From an uncultured Rhodospirillaceae bacterium (GTDB taxonomy: Bacteria > Pseudomonadota > Alphaproteobacteria > Rhodospirillales > Casp-alpha2): a DNA stretch of 5,416 nucleotides. Position 1 is the first letter of the stretch, and every line of letters starts with the position of its first letter. The translations under genes were made by a program, and so were the position numbers. The DNA is taken from NCBI GenBank assembly GCA_913048145.1, contig CAJWVP010000214.1, positions 1 through 5,416 of the forward strand. Direction: 5' to 3'. Shown one piece after another: positions 1-5,416 of the stretch. The notes beneath the pieces are model-generated. The model had not been told where the DNA came from, did not search any database, and worked only from the letters and a program-made list of their open reading frames with translations.

Positions 1-274
1 TTCGGGGGTGCATATCCCAGAAGGCGCACTCCCGGATACAGATATCACCACCGGTACCGGTTACATCCGGCGCGTCTGGCTCACCCAGCCAACCGACCGG
101 TGCGGCCATGGCGTTATGAGGAATGCCATAGAGGCCGGTACGTTCTCGAAATTTTGGGCTGACAGCACGACGTTTCGCCTGAAACTGGTCAAGAAAAGTG
201 TCTTTGAAGACCACAAAGCGCGAATGGCGAACATGAACGGTGATAGCCGCGGCGCGATCGCATCGCGGCCTCAC
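1..274 (-). CDS. Unidentified open frame, N-terminal part only, runs off left edge
   Basis: A minus-strand frame without stops runs from a possible GTG at 274-272 to the left edge (91 codons). The protein reads like a real polypeptide, with alternating hydrophobic residues (ITVHVRHSRFVVFKDTFLDQF) and later stretches such as GLYGIPHNAMAAPVGWL and TGTGGDICIRECAFWDMHP. I do not recognise the family. The start is uncertain: there is no ATG near the beginning, another GTG lies at 313-311 (overlapping the transporter start), and no strong ribosome binding site is visible. The opposite strand is also open (2-307, ending in an ATGA overlap with the transporter), with slightly better third-position GC but a basic, less protein-like product. 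At most one of the two is likely real, and the stretch could also be a remnant. Confidence 0.3.
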   Translation of the reverse strand, partial: MRPRCDRAAAITVHVRHSRFVVFKDTFLDQFQAKRRAVSPKFRERTGLYGIPHNAMAAPVGWLGEPDAPDVTGTGGDICIRECAFWDMHPR

Positions 275-303
275 CGGAGTATTTCCGTTCTCAGCTTCCG
301 GCG

Positions 304-1194
304 ATGAGCGCACCAAGCCAACGTACGGCCACCCTCACCGGCGGCACAGCCGTTCTCATGTGGGGGTTGTTGGCGCTGTTTACGACCCAAACTGGTGCAG
401 TTCCGCCGTTTCTGTTGGCGGCACTTTCCTTCGGTATCGCGACGGGTTTGATCTCCGTAAAATGGCTCGTCTATCGAGAGAACGTCATCGGCCACCTGCG
501 GCAGCCGCCTGGTGCATGGATGGTCGGTGTGATCGGCCTGTTCGGCTATCACTTCTTCTATTTCATGGCGCTCCGCCACGCGCCGCCCGTAGAGGCTGGT
601 TTGATCGCCTACATGTGGCCTCTGCTCATTGTCCTGTTCTCCGCCTTTTTGCCCGGCGAACGATTGCGATGGTTCCACCTAGCGGGAGCCATCGCCGGCT
701 TGGCCGGCGCAGCCATCCTGATCACCGGTCGTGCCGGGCTCCCGGGGTTCCAAACTGAGTTTATCCTCGGGTACGTTATGGCTGTTTGCTGCGCCTTGAC
801 CTGGTCGATCTACTCCATCGTAAACCGCCGCTTCGGCTCAGTACCCACGGATACGGTTGGCGGCTTCTGCGCGGCGACAGCAATACTGGCGGCGCTATGT
901 CACCTGGGATTTGAAACAACGGTCTGGCCCGACGGAACGCTGCAATGGTTCGCCGTCCTAGGCTTGGGGCTGTTTCCCGTGGGCATGGCGTTCTTCACCT
1001 GGGACTACGGCACCAAACACGGCGACATCAAAGTCCTCGGTGCCTTCGCCTATGCCGCACCGCTGATCTCCACGGCGCTTCTCATTCTCTTCGGACAAGG
1101 CAAAGCCACTTGGACGGTGGGGGTGGGATGTTTGTTGATCGTCGGCGGCGCCGTTCTCGCCGCGAAGGAAATGCTGTGTTCTAAAGTGGACTGA
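304..1194 (+). CDS. DMT-superfamily permease (EamA/YddG-like exporter)
   Basis: An inner-membrane transporter of 296 residues, the normal length for the ten-helix drug/metabolite transporter superfamily. Hydrophobic segments lie at about residues 8-28, 35-55, 70-90, 97-116, 123-141, 152-174, 185-202, 214-233, 241-263 and 268-288, in keeping with two five-helix EamA repeats. Family-typical pieces include AVLMWG in helix 1, EAGLIAYMWPLLIVLFSAFL near helix 4, and FFTWDYGTKHGDIKVLGAFAY followed by PLIST before helix 9. The last pieces resemble the aromatic amino-acid exporter YddG more than sugar-phosphate carriers, so export of amino acids or a similar small metabolite is a reasonable inference; the substrate cannot be read from the sequence. 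ATG 304 is chosen because the family N-terminus (short polar tail, then helix 1) follows at once. No clear Shine-Dalgarno is present; the start overlaps the stop of an open frame upstream as ATGA. It converges on the receiver pseudogene with two bases between them. Confidence 0.94.
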   Translation: MSAPSQRTATLTGGTAVLMWGLLALFTTQTGAVPPFLLAALSFGIATGLISVKWLVYRENVIGHLRQPPGAWMVGVIGLFGYHFFYFMALRHAPPVEAGLIAYMWPLLIVLFSAFLPGERLRWFHLAGAIAGLAGAAILITGRAGLPGFQTEFILGYVMAVCCALTWSIYSIVNRRFGSVPTDTVGGFCAATAILAALCHLGFETTVWPDGTLQWFAVLGLGLFPVGMAFFTWDYGTKHGDIKVLGAFAYAAPLISTALLILFGQGKATWTVGVGCLLIVGGAVLAAKEMLCSKVD

Positions 1195-1196
1195 CG

Positions 1197-1558
1197 TTAG
1201 ACAAACACCGCCGGCTCCACGATCTCGTTCAAAGCCGAGAGATCCATAGGCTTAGTGACGTAGGCATCAAAGTTAGCCATACGGGCCACGTCATCAGTTT
1301 TCCCGTCCAGCCGGGCGGACACCAGCACCATCTTCATGTCATTGTATTTACCGCTTTCCCAGAGTCCCTAGCCAATTGCACGCCATTCAAGTCTATCATA
1401 AAACATCAGGTGACAATGCAGCCGAGTTGGGTTTTAGGAATCTCGATGGCCCCGTTGGTGCCGGCGTGTGTTAGGGTTAACTCATGGCCACTCGGCTCCA
1501 GAAGCACGCTAATGAGTTTCAGAAAACCCTGATCGTCATCGACTTGAAAGATTTTCAG
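1197..1558 (-). pseudogene. Decayed CheY-like response-regulator receiver domain
   Basis: Read on the minus strand, two frames joined together give a complete single-domain receiver of about 120 residues. The first frame starts at CTG 1558-1556 and reads KIFQVDDDQGFLKLI, giving the acidic pocket Asp residues at codons 7-9. It meets an in-frame TGA at 1408-1406 (codon 51), then continues as MIDLNGVQLARD, whose Asp at codon 56 (1393-1391) sits at the usual phospho-acceptor position. Near 1362-1366 the reading shifts frame and continues as LWESGKYNDMKMVLVSARLDG (conserved Ser after strand 4) and FDAYVTKPMDLSALNEIV (conserved Lys-Pro, Lys codon 1253-1251), ending at TAA 1199-1197. After the phospho-acceptor, about five residues (the usual MPGMD-like loop) appear to be missing. 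The start codon is CTG with an in-frame TAA immediately before it, so an ATG has probably been lost. Three independent lesions make a functional product very unlikely. The product would have been a phospho-receiver for a two-component pathway with no output domain. Confidence 0.87.
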
Positions 1559-1601
1559 TTATCACTCGGGAACCACGGTGAATTAATTGTCCAGTTAAGG
1601 T

Positions 1602-3557
1602 CTAGACGGCCGATACTGATCTTGTTGTTAAGGCTTCGGCGACCCGTCCCGCCAATTCCGGCCAATCGTCCAACTCCCTTTGGCGAAATAGGCGAACCGA
1701 GGAATACCAGGGGCTGTCATTGCGGTCGCGCATCCATCGCCAGTCCGCGTCCTGCGATAAGATCACCCAGGTTTCCACCCCCATTCCTCCAGCCAAATGC
1801 GCCACCGACGTGCAAATACTGATGACCACGTCCAATTGATCCACTAAGATCGCCGTCGCCGCGAAGTCGGTGAGCAGCGGGCGTAAATCATGGATCTTGT
1901 CCTGCATGCCCTCGGCGGCGATCTGATCCCCCGGCTCGCCGTACTGGAGGCTGTAGAAGATACAATCGGGCACGTCCAATAGCGCCTTCAGGCGTGCCAG
2001 GCCGGCGGTGCGTGACGGATCGAAGGGATTGCGCGGATTGCCGGCCCAGACCAAGCCAACCTTTAGCCCGTCGCCCGCCGGTAGGGGCACATGAATACCC
2101 GCTGGCGGGCGAAGGTAGGGCCCCGCTAACGGCACTGTCTCAGGCGTGGTGCCAAAGATACCAGGCAGGCTCAGCAACGGAACATGCACATCAAAAGGCG
2201 GTAAGACTTCTGTTCGGGCGATAACGGCGTCGATGCCCTCCATGCCCGCCAGCAACGGCACCAAGGACGGCTGGCTCTCGAGGACCAGTTGCCCTACCCG
2301 CTCCGCCGCCAGGGGGGCATATCGGATAAAATTCAATGTGTCTCCCAATCCCTGTTCCGCGTGGACGAGAAGCGTCGCGCCCGGCTGTGGGCTTCCATCC
2401 CATTGAGGTTCGATGAAGGGGCGGCGAAAGGGCTCCATTTGCGGCGTGCGCCAACGCCATTCGAACTCTGGCCACGCTTCGGTCCAGCGGCCCTGCATGA
2501 GCAACTGCAAGCCTAGGTTGAGGTGTGGATCGGCGTATTCCGGGTCGATCGAAATGGCCTGTTCGAAATCGTTTTCCGCCTCGTTGAAACGTCCGATGCT
2601 ATGCAGCACATTGCCCCTGTTGTTCATGGCTTCGGCACAATCTGGGCTCATTTCTAATGCCCGGCCGTAGCAGGCCAAGGCGTCGTCCCATCGTCGGCGC
2701 ATGCCGAATACGGTCCCCAAATTGACCTGCGCCGCGGTCATCGTCGGATCCAGTTCGTAGGCCTTACGAAACGCCGCCGCGGCGCCAGTCAGGTCTTTTA
2801 CCGCCTTCAGGGCAGCACCTAGGATGTTGTGGGCCTGGGGGTAGACCGGATGGGCCTCTATCGCAGCACGACAGCTTTCGGCTGCCACGTCAAACCGCTC
2901 CTGCGCCATATAAAGCGCAGCCAGATTGGTCTCGATCTGGGCCCGGGGCTGGCCCATCGGCACGCCTTTGGCGGCCGCGCGGAAGGCCGTCTCGGCCGCG
3001 TCCCATTCGCGTCGCGCCTGGCGGACTAAGCCCAAGGTATTGAGAATATCGGCGCGCCCCGGTTCCAGGGCTTCGGCACGTTTACAGGCCGCCAGGGCCC
3101 GGCCCAGGTCCTCATGTTGCTTATAAAGATTGGCCAGTTGCACCCAGGCCGTTACCAGGTCGTCGCGGAGGTGAACAGCCCGCTCCAAATTGACAACGGC
3201 GCCCCGGTTGTCCCCCTGGGCTTGCAGGATCACTCCAAGCATGGCGTACCCTTCAGCCAGGCTGGGGTTACCGGCGATCGCGCGACGGCACGCGGTGGCC
3301 GCATCGTCCAGCCGGCCCAGCCGCCATAGCACCGTGGCCAAATTGACATTCACGCCGTCATGGTCCGGAATTGTGGCGCGCAGGTTTTCCCAGGCACGCT
3401 CAGCTTCCGCTAGGCGTCCGGCCTGCTGCAAGGCCAGAGCCGCGCCGAACGCGTCGGCGGTCGCCTGGTCGGCGACCATGGAACCGGCTTCCGCGCCCCT
3501 GGAATTGGCGCGCTGGCGGACTTCCTTTTCCTGTCGGCGGCGCTCGTGACGGTTCAT
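1602..3557 (-). CDS. TPR-repeat protein with C-terminal glycosyltransferase domain
   Basis: This 651-residue protein starts with a basic tail (MNRHERRRQEKEVRQR), with no signal peptide, so it is probably cytoplasmic. Residues about 34-370 form nine or ten tetratricopeptide units of roughly 34 residues, for example VNVNLATVLWRLGRLDDAATA at 69 on and AMNNRGNVLHSIGRFNEAEND at 310 on. The C-terminal half (about 390-645) has the motifs of TPR-linked GT-B glycosyltransferases: LLVHAEQGLGDTLNFIRYAP (396-415), GLVWAGNP (501-508), FYSLQYG (534-540), DFAATAILVDQLDVVIS followed by TSVAHLAGGMG (564-593) and DWRWMRDRNDSPWY (605-618). Such proteins are thought to glycosylate proteins or make surface glycans; donor and acceptor are unknown. 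The frame stays open up to 3641, but ATG 3557 is preferred because MNRHERRRQ is a typical family start and GAGG lies nine bases before it. The usual ISVDTSVAHLAG motif has Cys instead of Asp (ISICTSVAHLAG, residue 582). It lies 43 bases upstream of the decayed receiver gene on the same strand. Confidence 0.93.
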   Translation of the reverse strand: MNRHERRRQEKEVRQRANSRGAEAGSMVADQATADAFGAALALQQAGRLAEAERAWENLRATIPDHDGVNVNLATVLWRLGRLDDAATACRRAIAGNPSLAEGYAMLGVILQAQGDNRGAVVNLERAVHLRDDLVTAWVQLANLYKQHEDLGRALAACKRAEALEPGRADILNTLGLVRQARREWDAAETAFRAAAKGVPMGQPRAQIETNLAALYMAQERFDVAAESCRAAIEAHPVYPQAHNILGAALKAVKDLTGAAAAFRKAYELDPTMTAAQVNLGTVFGMRRRWDDALACYGRALEMSPDCAEAMNNRGNVLHSIGRFNEAENDFEQAISIDPEYADPHLNLGLQLLMQGRWTEAWPEFEWRWRTPQMEPFRRPFIEPQWDGSPQPGATLLVHAEQGLGDTLNFIRYAPLAAERVGQLVLESQPSLVPLLAGMEGIDAVIARTEVLPPFDVHVPLLSLPGIFGTTPETVPLAGPYLRPPAGIHVPLPAGDGLKVGLVWAGNPRNPFDPSRTAGLARLKALLDVPDCIFYSLQYGEPGDQIAAEGMQDKIHDLRPLLTDFAATAILVDQLDVVISICTSVAHLAGGMGVETWVILSQDADWRWMRDRNDSPWYSSVRLFRQRELDDWPELAGRVAEALTTRSVSAV

Positions 3558-3566
3558 GAAAGTTCG

Positions 3567-3570
3567 CCTC
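3567..3570 (-). promoter_or_regulatory. Ribosome binding site for the TPR-glycosyltransferase gene
   Basis: GAGG on the minus strand, nine bases before ATG 3557-3555. It decides the start in favour of 3557 over the longer in-frame extension to 3641, which would overlap the start region of the divergent methyltransferase gene and adds 28 residues unlike the family N-terminus. Confidence 0.6.
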
Positions 3571-3585
3571 GGTAGTTCACCCTCC

Positions 3586-3614
3586 GGTGTGAGGCACGCA
3601 TCTGATCGTGTCAA
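3586..3614 (-). promoter_or_regulatory. Possible sigma-70 type promoter for the TPR-glycosyltransferase gene
   Basis: A perfect TTGACA -35 hexamer is present on the minus strand at 3614-3609, within the short divergent gap and about 52 bases before the chosen start. The region 16-18 bases further on (around CACACC) is a poor match to TATAAT, so only the -35 half is convincing. I see no matching promoter on the plus strand for the methyltransferase gene in this gap. Confidence 0.3.
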
Positions 3615-3631
3615 CCCGCCAGGTCCGTTGT

Positions 3632-4381
3632 ATGCTGCCACCCATGTGGCGCGATGTGGTCGATATCCGGGATTTCTATGCTACCCCCTTGGGCCAGACG
3701 GCTAGGCGGATGATCCGTCGGCGGTTGCGCCACCAATGGTCAGATGTAACCGGACAAACGGTTCTCGGGCTGGGCTACCCAATCCCCTATCTAGGAACTT
3801 TCCGGAATGAAGCGGCCCAGACCATCGCCGCCATGCCGGCACAGCAGGGGGTCTTGCACTGGCCCCATGAAGACCCAGGATTAACGACACTTGTGGATGA
3901 GCTGGAACTGCCCTTCGATGATCTGTCCTTCGACCGGGTTCTGTTGGTTCATGCGCTTGAGTATGCCGAACAGGTACGCCCCCTGTTGCGAGAGATTTGG
4001 CGCATTTTGGCCGGCAGCGGCCGGCTCATCGTGATCGCGCCCAACCGGCGGGGCCTATGGGCGCGATTTGAACGCACCCCTTTTGGGCATGGCCTGCCGT
4101 ACTCCGCCCGTCAACTTTCTCTGACGCTCCGCGATAATCTGTTCACGCCGCTGGATATCGATCGCGCCCTGTTCGCGCCACCACTTCGGTCCACTATGAT
4201 CCGGTCTATGTCAGCGCCCCTTGAGCAGATCGGCAACCGTGCCTTCAACACCTTTGGCGGCGTCATCATCGCCGAATCCGTAAAACAGATCTACGCTGCG
4301 CCCCCGGTCAAGGAACGGAGCCGAATTCGCGGATACCTGCCGCTACCTGAACATCAAACACGGCCCACTTCACCAAACTGA
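3632..4381 (+). CDS. Class I SAM-dependent methyltransferase-like protein
   Basis: This 249-residue protein of the methyltransferase-fold family common in Alphaproteobacteria has an unknown substrate. After a basic N-terminal helix (DFYATPLGQTARRMIRRRLR, 14-33) comes the strand that normally binds SAM, TVLGLGYPIPYL (43-54), then LPFDDLSFDRVLLVHALEYAE (93-113), which matches the usual acidic motif and helix, then RILAGSGRLIVIAPNRRGLWAR (124-145) and a conserved-looking TPFGHGLPYS (149-158). The glycine-rich loop is reduced to GLGYPIPYLG rather than GxGxG, as in other members I recall. Start choice: GTG 3608, ATG 3632 and ATG 3644 share the frame. 3632 has an AGG eight bases upstream, while 3644 (MWRDVVDIRDFY) matches where homologues tend to begin; GTG 3608 has no ribosome site. 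Relatives often sit beside the glyoxalase II gene gloB, which is absent here. Divergent from the TPR-glycosyltransferase gene; the next gene follows after 118 bases. Confidence 0.88.
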   Translation: MLPPMWRDVVDIRDFYATPLGQTARRMIRRRLRHQWSDVTGQTVLGLGYPIPYLGTFRNEAAQTIAAMPAQQGVLHWPHEDPGLTTLVDELELPFDDLSFDRVLLVHALEYAEQVRPLLREIWRILAGSGRLIVIAPNRRGLWARFERTPFGHGLPYSARQLSLTLRDNLFTPLDIDRALFAPPLRSTMIRSMSAPLEQIGNRAFNTFGGVIIAESVKQIYAAPPVKERSRIRGYLPLPEHQTRPTSPN

Positions 4382-4412
4382 GCTACTTTGTCAGCCCCGA
4401 CACAACCCGACT

Positions 4413-4426
4413 AAAACCCAGGTTTT
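4413..4426. repeat. 14-base palindrome (AAAACC/GGTTTT half sites)
   Basis: Two perfect six-base inverted half sites, AAAACC and GGTTTT, are separated by CA. The element lies 32 bases after the methyltransferase stop and two bases before the -35 of the candidate chorismate mutase promoter. It could be a repressor or activator site, or a short hairpin ending methyltransferase transcription (five-base stem with a four-base loop followed by CTTT). The stem is AT-rich and short, so I consider a strong terminator unlikely. Confidence 0.3.
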
Positions 4427-4428
4427 CT

Positions 4429-4457
4429 TTGATTTTCCGCGGCCTTCCCATTATCAC
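4429..4457 (+). promoter_or_regulatory. Candidate promoter of the chorismate mutase operon
   Basis: TTGATT (4429-4434) and TATCAC (4452-4457) are separated by 17 bases. Each hexamer matches the sigma-70 consensus at four of six positions. Transcription would begin near 4464, leaving a leader of about 36 bases before ATG 4500. This leader is too short for a peptide attenuator, and I see no Trp- or Phe-rich leader peptide or T-box-like structure. Confidence 0.4.
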
Positions 4458-4499
4458 TCACTTCGCAATAGCATTCGGACACAACATGCGAACAACGTC

Positions 4500-5393
4500 A
4501 TGACCGACGACAAAAATAGATTGAGCGCGCTCCGCGATGAGATCGACGCCATCGATCGGAACCTACACGAACTGATCATGCGGCGAACCGAGGTCGTGGA
4601 AGGGGTGCGCGCGGCCAAGGAAGGTACCAAGGTCATGATCCGCCCATCACGAGAGGCGGAGATACTGTACCGTCTGTCGGCTGAACATAAGGGCGGTTTC
4701 CCAAAACGCGAATTGGCGCGCATCTGGCGCGAATTGATTGTCGCCACTCTGAGCTTCGAAGGCCCATTTTCCGTTGCCGTGTTCGAGCCAGAGGAAAATC
4801 CCGGATATTGGGGCTTGGCGCGCGACCAGTACGGGACATTTACCGAGCTTGTCCGCCATGGTTCGGCCCGCGCCGTCGTCGAAGCCGTCCGCAAACAGAA
4901 CGCCACGGTGGGCATCCTGCCGTTTCCGCACCGCGACCAGGACGAACTCTGGTGGCGGTTCCTAGTCAGTGAGACGCCAGAAACGCCGAAGGTCATCGCG
5001 CGGCTGCCGTTCATTCCTGACAGCAACGTCCAAAATCCAAATTTAGAGGCCCTGGTCATCTGCCCCATCGAGCAAGAGGAGACCGGCCGCGACAGAACCT
5101 TCTTGGCTGTCGAGACCGATGATGATATTGGCCATCCCGCCATCGAGAACGCCTTGTCCCAGGCCGGGTTTTCCGCCGCCTTCCATCAGCTTTGGCACGA
5201 CCCGAACCGCCCACCCGGATGGACCTATCTGATCGAGGTCTTTGGCTTTGTCGCCACCGGCGGCCAGCAAATGATCCGGCTGCATGACGCATTGGGCACG
5301 CGCGTGACGCGCATCCTTCACCTGGGCGGTTACGCCACACCCCTAAGTGAACAAGACCTGAAACAAGTCAAGCACGGAGAGACCGGCGGATGA
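4500..5393 (+). CDS. Chorismate mutase (AroQ type) with prephenate dehydratase-like and ACT-like C-terminal half
   Basis: This 297-residue protein is predicted to convert chorismate to prephenate in phenylalanine/tyrosine synthesis, in the cytoplasm. Residues 1-88 form the all-helical AroQ domain. Arg12, Arg28, Lys40, Arg51 and Glu52 line up with the E. coli CM-P active-site residues Arg11, Arg28, Lys39, Arg51 and Glu52; Glu87 falls close to the Gln88 position. The rest (89-297) is far longer than a stand-alone mutase. FSVAVFEPEENPGYWGLARDQ and ATVGILPFPHRDQDELWW resemble the first lobe of prephenate dehydratase (compare VAYLGPEGTFS and VVPIENS), but the catalytic Thr-Arg-Phe motif is not visible. 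Residues about 197-282 (FLAVETDDD, TYLIEVFGF, ILHLGGYATP) have the pattern of the ACT domain of P-proteins. It is therefore probably a mutase with a non-catalytic, perhaps regulatory, dehydratase-like half. ATG 4500 is the only good start; its ribosome site is weak. The stop overlaps the next start (ATGA), indicating an operon. Confidence 0.9.
   Translation: MTDDKNRLSALRDEIDAIDRNLHELIMRRTEVVEGVRAAKEGTKVMIRPSREAEILYRLSAEHKGGFPKRELARIWRELIVATLSFEGPFSVAVFEPEENPGYWGLARDQYGTFTELVRHGSARAVVEAVRKQNATVGILPFPHRDQDELWWRFLVSETPETPKVIARLPFIPDSNVQNPNLEALVICPIEQEETGRDRTFLAVETDDDIGHPAIENALSQAGFSAAFHQLWHDPNRPPGWTYLIEVFGFVATGGQQMIRLHDALGTRVTRILHLGGYATPLSEQDLKQVKHGETGG
5376..5380 (+). promoter_or_regulatory. 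Ribosome binding site for the gene starting at 5390
   Basis: GGAGA lies nine bases before ATG 5390 and twelve before ATG 5393, inside the end of the chorismate mutase gene. Spacing favours 5390, the ATG that overlaps the stop as ATGA. Confidence 0.5.
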
Positions 5394-5416
5394 TGGACAT
5401 GAAGGTTCAGCCTGGG
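5390..5416 (+). CDS. Start of downstream gene, possibly HisC-type aminotransferase (partial)
   Basis: Only nine codons are visible (MMDMKVQPG), cut by the right edge. The gene overlaps the chorismate mutase stop by the ATGA arrangement and has its own GGAGA ribosome site, so it is almost certainly translated in the same operon. In Rhodospirillales-type bacteria an AroQ gene of this kind is commonly followed by a histidinol-phosphate/aromatic aminotransferase gene (hisC) and then a cyclohexadienyl dehydrogenase gene; HisC proteins often begin with a short tail ending in PxPG. That naming is inference from context, since nine residues cannot identify a family. Confidence 0.55.

Noticed and set aside
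50..61. Perfect 12-base palindrome ACCGGTACCGGT
   Set aside because: It is short, isolated and inside an open frame, with no second copy seen in the window; most likely chance or a coding constraint.
240..758. Plus-strand frame of 172 codons overlapping the permease
   Set aside because: It is an Arg/His-rich out-of-frame shadow of the permease gene with no recognisable domain.
1195..1200. Terminator between the convergent permease and receiver pseudogene
   Set aside because: Only two bases separate the stop codons, and I see no GC-rich hairpin with a T run on either strand around the junction.
1484..1822. Plus-strand open frame of 112 codons
   Set aside because: It spans the antisense of the receiver pseudogene, the short gap and the end of the TPR-glycosyltransferase gene. 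The product is Arg/Pro-rich with no family features, and the minus strand explains the sequence better.
3580..3594. CCTC/GAGG inverted repeat in the divergent gap
   Set aside because: The stem is only four bases and does not extend outward, so it is not a credible terminator or operator.
4454..5143. Minus-strand open frame of 229 codons opposite the chorismate mutase
   Set aside because: The product is Ser/Arg-rich and of low complexity, the pattern expected from the antisense of a coding gene; the plus strand carries a clear AroQ domain.

Overview
The window reads as chromosomal DNA of an alphaproteobacterium, most likely of the Rhodospirillales type. The evidence is a moderately high GC content, the style of the proteins (a TPR-glycosyltransferase starting MNRHERRRQ, a methyltransferase containing WRDVVDIRDFY, and a long chorismate mutase with an extended C-terminal half), and the chorismate mutase reading directly into another gene. 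No mobile element, tRNA, rRNA or CRISPR array is visible.

Layout from left to right. (a) Bases 1-303 hold no gene I can name; open frames run off the left edge on both strands, the more protein-like one on the minus strand. (b) 304-1194 (+) encodes a ten-helix drug/metabolite-transporter (EamA/YddG-like) permease. (c) 1197-1558 (-) is a decayed CheY-like receiver gene that no single reading frame reveals: it retains the acidic pocket, the phospho-acceptor Asp, the Ser/Thr and the Lys, but has no normal start codon, an in-frame TGA and a frameshift. (d) 1602-3557 (-) encodes a 651-residue protein with about ten TPR units followed by a GT-B-like glycosyltransferase domain. (e) A 74-base divergent gap separates it from 3632-4381 (+), a class I SAM-dependent methyltransferase-like protein of unknown substrate. 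(f) A 118-base gap with a candidate promoter and a short palindrome precedes 4500-5393 (+), a chorismate mutase fused to what looks like a degenerate prephenate dehydratase-like region and an ACT-like end. (g) The next gene starts at 5390 in an ATGA overlap; only nine codons are visible, but position and first residues fit a HisC-type aminotransferase.

The right end is therefore the head of an aromatic amino-acid operon (chorismate to prephenate, then probably transamination). The TPR-glycosyltransferase is probably for protein or surface glycosylation. The permease may export amino acids or related metabolites. I see no sign that these units form one new system. The most noteworthy item is the hidden receiver pseudogene, followed by the chorismate mutase architecture.
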